Source: JBILVQ01 sp044370375 (lineage in GTDB: Bacteria > Bacteroidota > Bacteroidia > UBA4408). Taken from it: a stretch of DNA of 6,334 nucleotides. The notes under the pieces were generated by a model. It did not search any database. It saw only the letters and a list, made by a program, of their open reading frames with translations, and was not told the DNA's origin. The stretch covers positions 1 to 6,334 of the forward strand of contig JBILVQ010000182.1 in assembly GCA_044370375.1 (NCBI GenBank), read 5' to 3'. The position numbers and the translations under genes were made by a program. Below, one piece after another: positions 1 through 6,079 of the stretch. The stretch's first letter is position 1. Every line of letters starts with the position of its first letter.

Positions 1-615
1 ATAGGAAAAGGTGGGCATGCCGCACTTCCTCATAGCTATAAAAACCCTCTGCTGCCGGCTAGCTCCTTTATTCTTGAATGTACTGAATTCATTCTCGCGT
101 TGGGAAAAAATAAAAATCTTCCATCGGTAATCGCCTTTGGAAAGATCATTGGAAACGGTGCTACCAATATAATACCTGAATCGGTGAAGGTTGAGGGAAC
201 ATTCAGGGCCTTTGATGAAAGTTGGAGAACTGAAGTTCATGACCTGATAAAAAATTTGGCAAAACAACATGCCGAAAAATTTGATTGCATGGCTGAAGTA
301 GAAATCAAAAAGGGTTACCCAGCCTTAATGAACCATGAGGCGCTTACGGCACGAGTAAAAACAAGCTTACAAAAAACCTTTGGCGAAGAAAATATTTTGG
401 ATTTAAATCTACGGATGACGGCAGAGGATTTTGCTTATTACTCTCAAAAAATCCCGTCCTGTTTTTATCGTTGGGGAACGGGCAACATTGCCAAGGGAAT
501 AACGGCCATGAATCATACCCCGCAATTTGATATTGACGAAGAAAGTCTGATTCCCGGAATGGCAGGATTGGTGGTGAGTGCTTTGAATGAATTAAACCAT
601 TCCTTCACACAATAA
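1..615 (+). CDS. M20-family amidohydrolase/peptidase, C-terminal half (5' end outside the window)
   Basis: This frame is open from base 1 and ends at TAA 613-615, giving 204 visible residues. M20D enzymes are usually about 390-400 residues, so roughly the first 190, including most metal ligands, lie off the left edge. The visible part begins with GKGGHAALPH, the signature at the start of the dimerisation (lid) domain. MTAEDFAYY (visible residues 139-147) is the conserved AEDF segment of the catalytic domain, and NHTPQFDID (171-179) carries the C-terminal metal-ligand histidine. Relatives are metal-dependent cytoplasmic hydrolases of N-acyl amino acids (hippurate hydrolase, IAA-amino acid hydrolase, N-acetyl-diaminopimelate deacetylase types); which substrate applies here cannot be told. 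A TTG at 100 could be mistaken for a start, but the motif-bearing frame continues upstream of it, so the gene is truncated by the window and not a short protein. Its 3' end overlaps the convergent glycosidase gene by 11 bp. Confidence 0.93.
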   Translation: MGKGGHAALPHSYKNPLLPASSFILECTEFILALGKNKNLPSVIAFGKIIGNGATNIIPESVKVEGTFRAFDESWRTEVHDLIKNLAKQHAEKFDCMAEVEIKKGYPALMNHEALTARVKTSLQKTFGEENILDLNLRMTAEDFAYYSQKIPSCFYRWGTGNIAKGITAMNHTPQFDIDEESLIPGMAGLVVSALNELNHSFTQ

Positions 616-2032
616 AATCGTCTTTCATTTGCCGGAAAAAATGTCGTTCAACCGGTATTCTTGCTTTCGTTGTTTCAAGGAAATTTTTAAACCACCATGC
701 CGACTCCTTTGGAACTTTTAATCCGCTGGGATAATCATAGTAAACCAATCCAAAACGCTGCCTAAACCCTTCATTCCATTCAAAATTATCGGTAAAGGAC
801 CAAACAAAATAACCATCCACTTTCCCACCCTCTTTCTTTGCCTTCAGAACCTCCTTCATGTGTGAGGAAAGATAATCAATTCTTGGAGCATCTAAAATTT
901 GACCATCCGAAAACTTATCGTTAAAGGCTGCACCATTCTCGGTAACGATTATTCTTTTTATTCCATGATAGGCGCTATACTTCTTTATCATTTGATGAAT
1001 GGAATTCGGAAAAACCTCCCAACCCATGGTGGTATGATAGACGCCTCTTTTCTGTGCCGGAACTAGTTTAGCATTAAGAAATGGCGTGTAATAGGTATGT
1101 CCAACCACTTCCCTTGTGTAGTTTTGGATACCTAAAAAGTCGAAGTCTGCTTTTAATAGTTCTGCATCTCCGGGCTTCTCGAATTTCTTTAATCTCGACA
1201 AAAAAGGCAAATCCTGAATGGGGTAACCCATCCCTAAGAAAGGCTCAACAAAAAGTCTGTTCAACAAGGCATCAATTCTTGAAGCGGCAAAAATATCTTT
1301 TGAGGATTTGGATTTGGGGGTAATGTAGGAACAGGAAATCGTTGTGCCTACATTTGCATCCGGAAAATGTTCTTTAATGGTATTAAAGCCAATAGCCTGA
1401 CAAAGGGCAGCATGATGAATAGAGGAAAGAAAATTCGCAATGCCCTTTTTTCCGGGTGCATGAACACCTAAAAAATAACCGGCTCCGGTAAAAACCATGG
1501 GTTCATTGAGTACCATCCAGTTCTTAACTTTGTGGCCCAAATTTTTCACCACAAAAGAAACGTAATCTTTAAACCAGGTTAAAATTTCTCTGTTGGTCCA
1601 GCCTCCTTTCAATTCCAAAGCGTGAGGCAAATCCCAGTGATATAAAGTTATCCAGGGAGTAATGCCCAATTCAAGACATTTATCCACCACCTTTGAATAA
1701 AAGTTTATTCCGGGCATATTGGGATGACCGGTACCTGCAGGAAAAATTCTTGACCATGCAATTGACATTCGGAAATTTCTAATTCCAAGTGATGCCAATA
1801 ATTCAAGATCTTCATTGTACGAAAAATAAAAATTACATGCATTAGCGGTATTTGAACCATCGGCAATTTTGTTCTTCTTTGCGGAAAAAATATCCCAATT
1901 AGACAAGCCTTTTCCATCTTCAAGATAAGCTCCTTCGGTTTGAGCAGCAGAAGATGAAACACCCCAGATAAAATTATCACCAAAATGGGCTGCAGTAAAT
2001 CCCGGTGAAAAATTTCGATTCAAAATACTCAT
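605..2032 (-). CDS. Glycoside hydrolase family 1 (beta-glucosidase/beta-galactosidase type), cytoplasmic
   Basis: A complete 475-residue protein, normal length for GH1, a retaining (beta/alpha)8-barrel family that cleaves beta-glucosides, galactosides and related glycosides. Visible landmarks: FIWGVSSSAAQTEG near the N-terminus (sugar-binding Q31), YHWDLP (131-136, H132), VLNEP with acid/base E177, HAPG (191-194), NY at 304-305, VTENG with nucleophile E365, and WSFTDNFEW (411-419) with the glycone-binding E418-W419. Both catalytic glutamates are present, so it should be active. The usual Thr two residues before the NEP asparagine is Val174. There is no signal peptide, so it is predicted to act in the cytoplasm on imported or internally made glycosides. 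The ATG lies in an ATGA overlap with the glycosyltransferase stop (2029-2032), which supports this start and suggests translational coupling. The upstream region is A/T-rich with no Shine-Dalgarno. It is the last gene of the minus-strand cluster. Exact substrate unknown. Confidence 0.96.
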   Translation of the reverse strand: MSILNRNFSPGFTAAHFGDNFIWGVSSSAAQTEGAYLEDGKGLSNWDIFSAKKNKIADGSNTANACNFYFSYNEDLELLASLGIRNFRMSIAWSRIFPAGTGHPNMPGINFYSKVVDKCLELGITPWITLYHWDLPHALELKGGWTNREILTWFKDYVSFVVKNLGHKVKNWMVLNEPMVFTGAGYFLGVHAPGKKGIANFLSSIHHAALCQAIGFNTIKEHFPDANVGTTISCSYITPKSKSSKDIFAASRIDALLNRLFVEPFLGMGYPIQDLPFLSRLKKFEKPGDAELLKADFDFLGIQNYTREVVGHTYYTPFLNAKLVPAQKRGVYHTTMGWEVFPNSIHQMIKKYSAYHGIKRIIVTENGAAFNDKFSDGQILDAPRIDYLSSHMKEVLKAKKEGGKVDGYFVWSFTDNFEWNEGFRQRFGLVYYDYPSGLKVPKESAWWFKNFLETTKARIPVERHFFRQMKDDFIV

Positions 2033-3063
2033 TTAAAAAAATTCGATTCTTTTAACCCTTCCATTTTTATTCCACCATGACCGTGGTTGTGACAAATTTT
2101 CTCAAGAATTCCTAAAGTTTGATCCGGATAATCCATCAACAAGGGTTTAGCACCTTCAATCCAATCAGCAATTTTTTCGTGATTATTCTTTTTGATAGAT
2201 TTTACAACCCCTACGCCCATTGATTTGAGCATTGCTGCATTGCACTTTTGCTCATATTGGGTTTTCATTGGCACCACTAAAAGTTTCTTCCCCAGAAACA
2301 ATGCTTCAGAGGTTGTACCGAATCCTGCATTACAAATTACACCCTTTGATGTTGCAAGACTATTTAAAAAAGTATCTGATTGAAGTGGGTAAACTTGGAT
2401 GTTCTTCAATTGATAGTTCTTTTTGCTATGCTTGGAAAAAACCTGCCAATTAATTCTTTTAAATTTTCCAAGATTATTAATGATTCTTTCATCGTCATAA
2501 GAGGGCAGATAAACCGTATAATGCTTCTGTTGCGTAGAAACTTTTTCCCTAACTTCCTTCCTGATAATAGGCGTAAAAATATTTGAATCAAGCGCCTTGT
2601 AATGAAATCCATAGCGATAACTTACAGGTGCATAATGTTGCAGAATCCACTTTCCAAAAAAATCGACACTCTTTGGCTGAGGAGCCATGGGATGCAGGGT
2701 GGCCATTTGGTTACTGAGACCAATGCAAGGAATTCCGGAGAGATTACAGGCCCAGGCAGAAACCGGTTCAAAATCACTGATTACCAAATCATATTTTGAC
2801 ACCTTTAATTGGCGTATATCGGAAAATAATTGCTTAGAATTCATTTTTAAATAGGTTTGCCAGATATTAATGCCACCGGCTTTACCAAAAATAAAAGAGA
2901 GGCCTTTGAAACGAAAATCGACTTTAAAAGGCAATTTCAAATCTGCTTGTATTCCACTGACCAAAACATCAGTCTCGCCCAAGGTTTTCAACAAAGGAAC
3001 AATCTCCATGGCCCTTGTTAAATGACCATTTCCTGTTCCTTGGATGGCGTATAAAATTTTCAT
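2029..3063 (-). CDS. MJ1255-type glycosyltransferase (GT-B fold, Glyco_trans_1_3-like)
   Basis: A complete 344-residue protein resembling the MJ1255/VC2487 family of GT-B glycosyltransferases, distantly related to MurG and the GT28 group. The N-terminal Rossmann half opens with MKILYAIQGTGNGHLTRA, where the glycine-rich GTGNGH loop (9-14) is the acceptor-side signature. DLVISDFEP (92-100) follows as the family's second N-domain motif. The C-terminal half carries CNAGFGTTSEAL (244-255) and the segment around PMKTQYEQKCNA (265-276), which match the nucleotide-sugar-binding part of GT-B enzymes. No transmembrane helix or signal peptide is seen, so it is probably cytoplasmic or peripheral to the inner membrane. 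Donor and acceptor are unknown; the LpxH-like neighbour 2 bp upstream hints at a lipid-linked acceptor, which is inference. The stop TGA overlaps the glycosidase ATG. The ATG start gives the expected family N-terminus directly. Confidence 0.88.
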   Translation of the reverse strand: MKILYAIQGTGNGHLTRAMEIVPLLKTLGETDVLVSGIQADLKLPFKVDFRFKGLSFIFGKAGGINIWQTYLKMNSKQLFSDIRQLKVSKYDLVISDFEPVSAWACNLSGIPCIGLSNQMATLHPMAPQPKSVDFFGKWILQHYAPVSYRYGFHYKALDSNIFTPIIRKEVREKVSTQQKHYTVYLPSYDDERIINNLGKFKRINWQVFSKHSKKNYQLKNIQVYPLQSDTFLNSLATSKGVICNAGFGTTSEALFLGKKLLVVPMKTQYEQKCNAAMLKSMGVGVVKSIKKNNHEKIADWIEGAKPLLMDYPDQTLGILEKICHNHGHGGIKMEGLKESNFFK

Positions 3064-3065
3064 GC

Positions 3066-3935
3066 TTAAATTACAACAATCTCTGTTTGTAAAATCTTAA
3101 ATATCTCTTTGGTATCCATTAAAACCATTTCTTCATCAGAATCATTTACCTCTTCGCCAAAATCGGCTGGATTGTACTGAAACAATGACCATTGCCCCTT
3201 GTTGTATTCAAGTGCCGTGCAATTCTCAATCCAGTCGCCCGAATTCAAATATTCAACACTGCCATTCTCATTCGAAATGGTTTTCATTTCAGGGTGATGG
3301 ATGTGTCCACAAATTACGTATTGATAATCTTTGGAAATGGCAATATCAGCAGCAGTTTGCTCGAAGTTATTGATGAACTTAACAGCAGATTTTACACCAT
3401 TCTTTATGGTTTTTGACAGTGAAATTTTTCCTCGACCCATTTTCGCAGAAAACCAATTCACAACAGAATTCAGCAGTATCAGCAGATCATAACCATGGGA
3501 ACCAAGTCGGGTCAACCATTTTGAATGTTTCATGGTTACATCAAAAACATCACCATGAAAAATCCATACTTTCTTTTCGTCCAGTTCAAGAATTAGTTTG
3601 TTAGAGATTCTCAATGAGCCCAATTTAAATCCGGCAAACTTCCTTAACATTTCATCATGATTTCCGGTTATATAATGAACCTTAATTCCTTTGCTTATCC
3701 ATTTAAAAATATGATTTACAACCCGCATATGAGACTTTGGCCAATATCGCTTGGAAAATTGCCACATATCAATAATGTCGCCATTGAGCACTACCTCTTT
3801 GGGTTTAATACTCTTCAGATAATTGAGAAGTTCTTTGGCCTGGCAACCATAGGTACCCAGATGGATATCGGAAATAACTAATAATTCAACCTTTCTTTTC
3901 TTTGCTGATGCGGGTTTAGATTTTCCTTTATTCAT
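3066..3935 (-). CDS. Calcineurin-like metallophosphoesterase, LpxH-like (COG2908 type)
   Basis: A complete 289-residue protein with the full set of calcineurin-type metal motifs: SDIHLG (22-27, D23 and H25), NGDIIDMW (51-58, D53), GNHD (91-94), FHGD (126-129, H127) and GHIHHP (210-215, H211 and H213). The NGDIIDMW form and the helical region around 135-200 point to the LpxH-like group, whose best-known member, UDP-2,3-diacylglucosamine diphosphatase, makes lipid X in lipid A synthesis. Two points weaken a strict LpxH call: proteobacterial LpxH has GNRD and GHTHRP where this has GNHD and GHIHHP, and it is about 50 residues longer. It may be a paralogue acting on another lipid-linked or nucleotide pyrophosphate. 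The N-terminus is lysine-rich (1-15), and an acidic stretch lies at 261-270. Expected cytoplasmic or membrane-peripheral. First gene of the three-gene cluster, with its stop 2 bp before the glycosyltransferase ATG. No clear Shine-Dalgarno. Confidence 0.87.
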   Translation of the reverse strand: MNKGKSKPASAKKRKVELLVISDIHLGTYGCQAKELLNYLKSIKPKEVVLNGDIIDMWQFSKRYWPKSHMRVVNHIFKWISKGIKVHYITGNHDEMLRKFAGFKLGSLRISNKLILELDEKKVWIFHGDVFDVTMKHSKWLTRLGSHGYDLLILLNSVVNWFSAKMGRGKISLSKTIKNGVKSAVKFINNFEQTAADIAISKDYQYVICGHIHHPEMKTISNENGSVEYLNSGDWIENCTALEYNKGQWSLFQYNPADFGEEVNDSDEEMVLMDTKEIFKILQTEIVVI

Positions 3936-4101
3936 TATTGATTGGGAATTCCGGTTTTAATGAAAATAAGACAACAACAAAAAGTCCCGGCCATCATGCT
4001 ACCTGCAAAACAAAAGTTTTGTAAAGAAAGGAGAATTAATCCGAATTGAAATTACAGAAATGATAAGGTATTAATAATATTAGGTTAAGGCATTATGCCC
4101 T
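3936..4101. other. Intergenic gap between mgtE and the phosphatase operon
   Basis: This 166-bp AT-rich stretch should contain the end of the mgtE transcript and the promoter of the minus-strand three-gene cluster. I could not find a convincing Bacteroidota promoter (TTG about 20 bp before TAnnTTTG). The nearest candidate is AACTTTTG on the minus strand (4011-4018), one base off the -7 consensus and without a matching TTG. A weak hairpin, CAAAAC/GTTTTG with an AAAA loop, lies at 4006-4021. A very short GGCA/TGCC stem (4089-4099) sits just after the mgtE stop. Neither is a credible intrinsic terminator. Confidence 0.4.
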
Positions 4102-5472
4102 TTACAACAAAGTACCTTTCAAAAAAACCAGAGCAATAGAGAAATAGATTATTAATCCTGTAACATCCACAATGGTGGCAATAAAAGGTGCAGAAGAAGT
4201 TGCAGGGTCGGCACCAACCTTTTTTAAAAACATGGGCAACATGGAACCCATCACCGTTCCCCACAATACAACTCCCAACAGCGAAAGCGAAACCGTAAGC
4301 GCAAGGCCTAGCCAATGGGGTCCGAATTCATTGGTAAAATAATTCCAACCGGCAATTCTTAAAAATCCAACCACGGCAAGAATTAATCCCAACAAGAGGC
4401 CTGAAATAAGCTCTCGTTTCAAAATCCGATACCAATCACGCAGCGTTATTTCACCCAGAGAAAGCGCCCTGATAATAAGGGTTGCAGCTTGTGATCCTGA
4501 GTTTCCACCACTTGAAACAATCAATGGAACAAACAAAGCCAAAACCACTGCCTTTTCAATTTCGCCTTCAAAGTATTGCATGGCACTTGCGGTTAACAGC
4601 TCACCAAAAAAGAGAACGGTAAGCCAAACAGCACGTTTTCTCACCATCAAAGGAATGGGTACATCCATGTAAGGTTCATCCAGGGCTTCAACGGCTCCCA
4701 ACTTCTGAATGTCTTCGGTATCTTCTTCTTTGGATAGCCTTAACACATCATCGATGGTAACAATACCTAAAAGCAGTCCATTTCTATCGGTAACCGGAAG
4801 TGCCACACGGTTGTATTTGGTAAAGGCGTTTACTGCCACCTCCTCGTCATCCAGTACTGATAAGGCGTTGAATTTACCATCCATGATATCAGAGAGTTTC
4901 TCTGTTGTATTGGCCAACAATAATTCTCTTACCTTAATATCATCAATCAGCACTCCCCGCTCATCAACAATATAAATTACATTGAGAGTTTCGGAGTTTT
5001 CTCCATACTTGCGGATATAATTCAAAACGTCTTGGACGGTCCAATAAGCCCCAACAGCAATATAATCCGGAGTCATTAAACGACCGATACTATTCTCAGG
5101 GTATCCTAAAAGAGAAAGGGCAACCGCTCTTTCTTTTTGCGTGAGCAGGGTGAGATGCTTGTTCAGCATTTCATGATCCAGCTCGGCCAAAAGAGCGGTA
5201 CGCTTATCGGGCGACATGTCGTTCAGGATAAGGGTCACTAATTTGTTGGGAAGCAGATCGAGCAGAGAAATCTGAAAATTAATGTCGAGCAACTCGTAGG
5301 CTGCAAAAGACTGTTCTCGATCGATGGCTTTAAAAACCATCAATAATTGATCTTCCTCCAGTTGATTAAGCAGATCGGCAATATCGTTGGGTTGCCAATC
5401 AAGAAGCGTGTTCTTTAGGCCCGGCTTGTCGCGGGTATCCAGCAGGTATTGTATTTCCGGAGAAACAGACAT
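4102..5472 (-). CDS. mgtE: Magnesium transporter MgtE
   Basis: A complete 456-residue inner-membrane Mg2+ channel/transporter with the standard MgtE order. The N-terminal superhelical domain (about 1-125) includes the segment LLNDM-like turns ILNDMSPDKRTALL (82-95). Two CBS domains follow (about 130-195 and 198-255), opening with GRLMTPDYIAV (130-140) and ending with VTIDDVLRL (238-246). A connecting helix (about 256-280) leads to five membrane helices (about 282-452). Pore-region signatures are present: VPLIVSSGGNSGSQ (315-328) and ADPATSSAPFIATIVDVTG (421-439), whose D436 matches the conserved membrane Asp that binds Mg2+ in Thermus MgtE. In the family, Mg2+ binding between the N and CBS domains closes the pore. 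The start is supported by AAGGTG (5477-5482, read on the minus strand) just before the ATG, one of the few Shine-Dalgarno-like sites in the window. No Mg2+ riboswitch was recognised upstream. Probably its own transcription unit. Confidence 0.97.
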   Translation of the reverse strand: MSVSPEIQYLLDTRDKPGLKNTLLDWQPNDIADLLNQLEEDQLLMVFKAIDREQSFAAYELLDINFQISLLDLLPNKLVTLILNDMSPDKRTALLAELDHEMLNKHLTLLTQKERAVALSLLGYPENSIGRLMTPDYIAVGAYWTVQDVLNYIRKYGENSETLNVIYIVDERGVLIDDIKVRELLLANTTEKLSDIMDGKFNALSVLDDEEVAVNAFTKYNRVALPVTDRNGLLLGIVTIDDVLRLSKEEDTEDIQKLGAVEALDEPYMDVPIPLMVRKRAVWLTVLFFGELLTASAMQYFEGEIEKAVVLALFVPLIVSSGGNSGSQAATLIIRALSLGEITLRDWYRILKRELISGLLLGLILAVVGFLRIAGWNYFTNEFGPHWLGLALTVSLSLLGVVLWGTVMGSMLPMFLKKVGADPATSSAPFIATIVDVTGLIIYFSIALVFLKGTLL

Positions 5473-5885
5473 AAATCACCTTCGTTGTTCATGGATGGCC
5501 AAATAGAGCCACAAGGTTAAGGTTATTGTTTCAATTTACCAACCCTGAAAAAGGAATTAACCCAAACTTTACCAAGAAAAAGGAAGTTTTATACCCTAAT
5601 CAAGAAAAACCAATTCGTTGCAACCCCTTATTATAAAGAATTTTTGGGTTTCATGTTCAATGAGAAAAAAAATGAAGGGATGGAATAACTAGCTAGAGAA
5701 ACAAAATCAATTTAATAAATTCTGAAAAACTAAATGGAGAAGGGCTGAAACAAACTGGGTTCTATGGTCCTATAACCAAAATGTTGCAAAGCAAAAAAAT
5801 CAACGGGTTCCGCAACAAAAAAAAATAAAATGAATTTGGATTTTCAAAAAATTCCATTTAATTTCGTTTAAAATATTCTTTTATG
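5473..5885. other. AT-rich non-coding region upstream of mgtE
   Basis: About 410 bp without a plausible gene. It lies between the start of mgtE (minus) and the repeat block ahead of the plus-strand adhesin gene, so promoters facing both ways are expected. I saw no RNA gene, riboswitch or consensus promoter. It has many A-runs and a small CTAGCTAG palindrome (5689-5696). TGAATTTG (5831-5838) is one base from the Bacteroidota -7 element TAnnTTTG, but no TTG sits at the right distance upstream. Confidence 0.5.
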
Positions 5886-5906
5886 AAATCGCAAATCGCA
5901 AATCGA
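5886..5906. repeat. Three-copy 7-bp microrepeat (AAATCGC)
   Basis: AAATCGC, AAATCGC and AAATCGA follow each other without a gap. The first two copies are identical and the third differs at its last base. The tract is outside any supported gene, about 45 bp before the 54-bp repeat array. With only three copies it may be chance or a slippage-prone tract; no function can be assigned. Confidence 0.6.
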
Positions 5907-6003
5907 TAAATGATAATTGGAATGGAATTTTTGGGTGCGGGGTGGATGTGTATTTATTGCTGCGCGCGAAATTGGGGGCGCGAAATTTGGCGTACAATTC
6001 AAT

Positions 6004-6028
6004 CAATTTATTGCTGCGCAATAAATTG
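6004..6028. repeat. Perfect inverted repeat in copy 2 (11-bp arms, 3-nt loop)
   Basis: CAATTTATTGC (6004-6014) and GCAATAAATTG (6018-6028) are exact reverse complements around TGC. The matching site in copy 3 (6058-6082) has one arm mismatch, at G6066, and copy 1 has lost the right arm. The structure would form on either strand. It is followed by GC-rich sequence and not a T-run, so it is not a typical intrinsic terminator. Confidence 0.85.
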
Positions 6029-6079
6029 GAGACGCGAGGCATCGCGTACAATTCAATCAATTTATGGCTGCGCAATAAA

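Noticed and set aside
2029..2045. Run of seven T (minus strand) before the glycosyltransferase stop as a programmed frameshift site fusing it to the glycosidase
   Set aside because: The T_TTT_TTT heptamer is in phase, but the -1 frame meets TAA immediately before the glycosidase ATG. No fusion can result, and the ATGA overlap explains the arrangement.
2058..2092. His/Gly-rich end of the glycosyltransferase (HNHGHGG) as a metal-binding tail
   Set aside because: Three histidines in a short C-terminal segment are not enough to claim metal binding, and I know of no family role for it.
4006..4021. Hairpin CAAAAC/GTTTTG as a terminator for mgtE
   Set aside because: The stem has six mostly A-T pairs and no following T-run on the minus strand, so it is too weak to claim.
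5473..5640. Mg2+-sensing leader or riboswitch ahead of mgtE
   Set aside because: I saw no conserved leader structure or core sequence, only A-rich DNA with weak complementarity. Known Mg2+ riboswitches on mgtE genes are mainly from Firmicutes.
5957..5989. Possible Bacteroidota promoter in repeat copy 1 (TTG 5957-5959 and GAAATTTG 5982-5989)
   Set aside because: The -7 element has a mismatch at its first base, and the 22-bp spacing is slightly long. It was found by searching loosely in low-complexity sequence.
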